Source: Musa acuminata AAA Group
Lineage: Eukaryota > Streptophyta > Magnoliopsida > Zingiberales > Musaceae
DNA length: 64,000 bases
Reading direction: 5' to 3'
Assembly: GCF_036884655.1 (NCBI RefSeq)
Contig: NC_088327.1
Location: 13,096,001 to 13,160,000 of the forward strand
Shown: in pieces, positions 60,127 to 64,000 of the stretch
How the letters are laid out: every line of letters begins with the position of its first letter
How positions within the stretch are numbered: the first letter of the stretch is position 1
Translations under genes and position numbers: made by a program
The notes under the pieces: generated by a model
Databases searched by the model: none
Seen by the model: only the letters and a program-made list of their open reading frames with translations
What the model was told of the DNA's origin: nothing

Positions 60127-61638
60127 TCAGGGCGAACACGGCGGCGCGAAGGGGTCATTGCCGTGGGGAAGGAGGTCGCCGGCCTTGATCGCGGTGAAGA
60201 CGATGAGGGCGACGGTGACCAGCACGGAGAGGACGGCGAGGACGAGCATGAGGGCGTTGGAGACGCCTCCCTCCACCTCCTGTGCGTACTCGGTGGCCGC
60301 CAGCGCCAGCACCGTCAGCGGGAAGGAGTACGCCCACCATGCAACGTTGAACCGCCTCATCGACCTCTTGAACAGAGCAGGCCGCGAGACCTGCACAGGC
60401 AGGCGATCGATTGCATCAAGGCATTCAACCCGATGTGAAGACGTATGAGCATGGAAAGGGATCGCAGAACTTGCGTTCTTGACCTTCTTACATGGACTCT
60501 ATGAACTGTAACGTGTGTGCGACGCAACTCTACGTACGTCAAATTTAGCCGCGGGCTAAAGTAGTCGCGAATGCTAAAGATGATGATGATGATGATGTCC
60601 GATGCGTCAAATAAGATCTTTAGATCCTATGTTTGATGAATAGGTGGAAGATAGATTGAGAGACAGCGACAGTGTTTAGCTCCCTAGATTCTTTCTCAAT
60701 CCAGACTACATGATGGCGATGCGTGGTGGGAAGAAATTGGCGAAGTAGAAGGTAATTACCAGGGAGGCAAATAGGAAGAGGGAGAGGAAGAAGAGCATCT
60801 TGGACCCCGTACCGAAGGATCCGGAGATGGAATCCCAGGCCAAGCTGGCCATGCTGGGGGCGGCGATGAAGAGGAAGAAGACGGGGCGGAGCATGGCGGG
60901 AAGGCTGTTGCACCCGACGAACCGCTGGTACAGCGTCACGAAGAGGACGAGGTAGTGCGCCATGCCGAGGGAGAACATACAGGTGGCGATCTCCTCCCAC
61001 CCCATCCTTGCCGCCGCCCTCGCGCAGACCAGGTTCCCGATCACCGTGATCTGGCTCGTGGGGTTCGCCACCATCGACAGGAACTTCTTCCCCTCGGTGA
61101 ACCACTGGCCGTAGATCTTGACATCGAACATGAGGATGGGAACGGAGAAGACCCACCAAAGCACGCGGTACAGAGCAGCGCCGGGGTGGAGGAAGGCGGG
61201 GGTGGACTGGAGGAGGAGGAGCCACGAGATCCACGGCGCAAAGAGGTAGTTCACGCCGACATGGTGGGAGAACTCGGCCTTGACGCAGCGGAACCGGAGG
61301 AAGCAGCGGAGGGCGTAGAGGAAGCAGAGTGCGACGAGGACGGCGAGGGCCACGGACCAGACGAGGACGTACGTGGCGGAGGGTAGCAAGCGGACGACGA
61401 GGCGGAGGGCCCGGGAGTCGGTGCTTGGCTCGCTGAGGGTCTTCCACAGTAGTGCCTGGCCGCAGAGCGACAGGCTGATGCGGAAGTAGCCGGCATGGAA
61501 GCCCCCAAGCTTGGACATAGCTTTCATGGCTACTACTGAGTCGAGCACTTTGGTCTGAGCTTTAGCGCTCGTAGCAGTAGTAGTAGTAGTGGCAATAGGA
61601 AGTTGGTGCTCTCTTCCCTCCATCAACGAAGACAACAT
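60127..61638 (-). CDS. S-type (slow) anion channel of the SLAC1-homologue family, SLAH1-like
   Basis: Two exons on minus: 61638-60760 and 60390-60127 (stop), giving 380 residues. The intron (60391-60759) is GT-AG and joins LFLFASL to VSRPALFKRSMRRFNVAWWA, a known conserved junction. The SLAC1/TehA-type ten-helix pore is visible: FHAGYFRISLSLCGQALLW (47-65), the first-half helices, YLFAPWISWLLLLQ, NPTSQITVIGNLVCA (192-206), GMAHYLVLFVTLYQRF (225-240), RPVFFLFIAAPSMASLAW (251-268), and the final FPLTVLALAATEYA helix. The short N-terminus lacks a long regulatory kinase-target domain, as in SLAH1/SLAH4. SLAH1-type proteins act at the plasma membrane and in root stele modulate chloride loading through SLAH3. 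The gene is markedly GC-rich against its AT-rich surroundings. The start is the first ATG after the TATA box; M6 is possible. Confidence 0.95.
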
Positions 61639-61735
61639 AAGAAGAAGAAGAAGATGATGATGATGATGATGATGTTTCAAGATCTTTGTGGCTCGAGCTT
61701 GCGTTTCACTAGAAGAAGGTAGGTAGGTAATGGAG

Positions 61736-61745
61736 CTATATATAC
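61736..61745 (-). promoter_or_regulatory. Probable TATA box of the SLAH gene
   Basis: Minus-strand TATATATAGC about 100 bp upstream of the chosen ATG, leaving a leader of roughly 70-80 nt that contains CAT/ATC trinucleotide runs (61654-61675). The upstream in-frame codons to 61803 are therefore taken as non-coding. Confidence 0.65.
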
Positions 61746-61749
61746 AGAT

Positions 61750-64000
61750 TGAAGTGATCCATGTCTCTGCCTTGTTGGACTTTTGAGAGTTGATATGAAG
61801 CACTACACCTCCAAGTTGGACTAGAAAGGAAAGAAAAGGCTTATGGAAACAATATAATGAGGACTTTGGTTAGATTATATGGATATTGGGTCGGTCAAAT
61901 CATTGGTCAACGTAGCATTCTAGTTTTGGATGTGATGCTGTTATCATCAGCATTGGTTTGGCTACCCATTGCCACAGTACCCAACTCCCCAATCTGCTTG
62001 ATGATTGGAGAGGAGAGTGTGGGGCTCACATATAATGTGAAATTTTGCATATATATTGAGGGTTGGGAACCAAAAGTGTAGCTTCTGCAGTTGGATTTCT
62101 TAAAGTTGAATGAAAGATTAGGAAAACAAGAGCAGATGATAATATACATCCAAATTATATATATTATACTCAGATGAAACTTAAATATTTAGCTATAAGA
62201 CTGTAACTTGGAAGATCAACTGGATCAATGACCTTTAAAGGAAAAGATAGCAATCTGTCCTAATTGATACCTACCAAAATCTTATCTTTCTATGATTTTA
62301 TTAACAGGATGTTTGCTGTCTAACATCATGCTGCAATACATAACATTTATATGCATCATTTGAAAGTATATAATATTGTTTCATATCTTGGTTCTACTTT
62401 TCATATAGCAGGAGATACTGAACCAAAGCAATAGTTGTTCATGCACAAACAATATTAGTTCAACTAAACATTAAGTACTTTGCATTTTTTTCCTTAGAAA
62501 AAGAAAGAAAAAAAGAGACCTACATGAGCATAACAATAGTGTTTTCAGCTATCCACACTGTCCAACAAAAAAATTTGTTTATTTATTTATGTTACTTTTA
62601 TGGTAAAAAGAAAAAGCAGAAAGTAACCTTAGGTTAGGACAGGTCATTTAGGATATGTTGATGGTGATTGTCCTTGAAAAATAGAAATGACCTAAAAGTG
62701 AAGTATATGTGATGCACAAAACCATATAAAATAACAGCAGTGAAGCCATGGGGGGTCAGTGCTCTGTCCATTGAGGCATGGAGGGATGAAGTGAAGTGGA
62801 CAGCACAACCTGAGGTCAGTATCCAATGGCAGCAGCCATGGACTGTGACTGGTTAGTATTGGCTGAGGATCACACATCAACCTTTAAAATACCAGCACCA
62901 ACATCTCTTTTTATGAACACAAACCTACATCCATTGTCCCCACAACTGAAGAAAAGTAATGTAAGATTTTTTTTTTTGTTTCTGATAGGTAACATTCATG
63001 AGATTCAACTTCAGCTACACACAAGTGTATATACTTGGAGAGAAAAAGATTAGCCCTATAAATCCAACTAGAAATAACAACACATGTTTAAAGTACAGAA
63101 TACAAATCCTTTGATTCAGCTAAATTTCTTCTGTTATAGTAGGCTTTGGCCTAATCTATTTTTGCGACAAAAACAAATTGCTACTCAAGCCTGGCAAATA
63201 AACTTCTATGCAGCAGTTTGTAAGTTGACAAGAATTCTGGTTATTTTGTTCTTCTAAATCTTTATCACTTACCAAGTAATCCAATACTAATACTGTATCT
63301 AATATGTGCCAAATTCATTGATCACACTTGTCTTTTGCAAGAAAATTACTTGAACAAACATTAGAATCTCAAGTGTGGTGTATATCGTCTAATCCTTTCT
63401 GACAACTAAGTAATACCTGATATGTGCCAAGTTCATTAATCACTAAAAAGAATACTTGAACATATATTAGTCTCTTAAATGCATAGTCCAATCTTTTCTT
63501 CTTTTTCTACGAAAAGTTTTAGCTATAATCATAAGTGCAAGACAAAAAGGAAATCCATTGAAGATACACAAAGATCCAAAGTCTTCAAATCCATTTAGCC
63601 TGGTTAACAAAATATCTCTACTCACATCAAGAAAAGAACAACCAACAACTCATGGTAGAAAGGAATTTTAGAAAAGAGCAAGTTGCATAGTGCTTCATCA
63701 GCAGCTATAGAATCACCAACTTTTGCATAATAAAACAGAAGCTATTCAAGGCATGTTTCCGAAATCATTAGATCTAAGAAGCATATATTTCTAACAAATG
63801 TTCAGGACAGAAAGACCACTTTGAATCAAGCTAGGATGATGACTCATTTTTCACTGAGCTGATTAGCTATCAAAAATGTAATTTGCTGCTCCTGTAATCA
63901 AAATCGCCTTCAAACATTGAATATGGCGCATGCTCCCCTTGACCTAATTCTTACCAACTTCTCCAATAGTTTAAGTTGACCTATGAGATGGTCCACCAAG
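61750..64000. other. SLAH promoter side and right-end intergenic sequence
   Basis: AT-rich, with small frames without motifs (61857-62081, 62692-62880 on minus, 62826-63053). A weak repeat of CTAATATGTGCCAAATTCATTGATCAC (63299) against CTGATATGTGCCAAGTTCATTAATCAC (63418) marks a local duplication of about 120 bp. No gene was recognised to the window end. Confidence 0.5.

Overview
This is plant nuclear DNA, almost certainly from a monocot. Coding DNA is split by many introns, intergenic DNA is AT-rich, and LTR retrotransposons, MITEs and microsatellites are abundant. A bZIP gene carries the plant-specific sucrose-control upstream ORF. One gene (the anion channel) is strongly GC-rich, as in many monocot genes. 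The style of the repeats (GGTACCG-rich short elements, GAA/GCTGCAG-rich LTR) makes me favour the banana family (Musa/Ensete), but that is an inference from memory of such genomes.

Layout. 1-3.0 kb: 3' end of a WD40-type protein gene (+), probably TFIIIC-subunit-like. 4.6-8.1 kb: convergent NOG1 nucleolar GTPase gene (-), a single coding exon with a telo-box promoter and a probable 5'-UTR intron full of tandem duplications. 8.1-10.2 kb: intergenic. 10.2-11.35 kb: group S1 bZIP gene (-) with the conserved sucrose-responsive uORF and an overlapping uORF. 11.4-18.6 kb: intergenic, microsatellites, small duplications and one Mutator-type MITE. 18.8-26.3 kb: bifunctional nuclease (BBD) gene (+), nine coding exons with one GC-AG intron. 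27.4-51.0 kb: Sec14-nodulin (SFH) phosphatidylinositol-transfer gene (+), fourteen coding exons over 23 kb. 52.0-53.8 kb: SABATH carboxyl methyltransferase gene (-), four exons. 53.8-60.1 kb: intergenic. 60.1-61.75 kb: S-type anion channel gene of the SLAH1 type (-), two exons. 61.8-64 kb: intergenic.

The most striking structure is in the SFH gene. Two introns have grown to 7.2 and 7.5 kb. The first holds a 4.9-kb element with TG...CA ends and a perfect 5-bp target duplication (AAGAA), read here as a giant solo LTR. It contains a purine-rich minisatellite block and a 48-bp tandem array with a 191-bp higher-order period. The second holds a three-level nest: a Mutator-like MITE (9-bp TSD) interrupted by a TG...CA element that looks like a solo LTR, itself interrupted by a complete but apparently non-coding 4.56-kb LTR retrotransposon on the minus strand with 445-bp LTRs. 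The SFH reading frame nevertheless splices cleanly (606 codons), so the gene seems intact.

The host genes are unrelated housekeeping, signalling and transport genes and do not form a pathway. No convincing new biological system is visible. The points of interest are translational control of the bZIP, the nested insertions in SFH, and the related short-element family scattered through the window.
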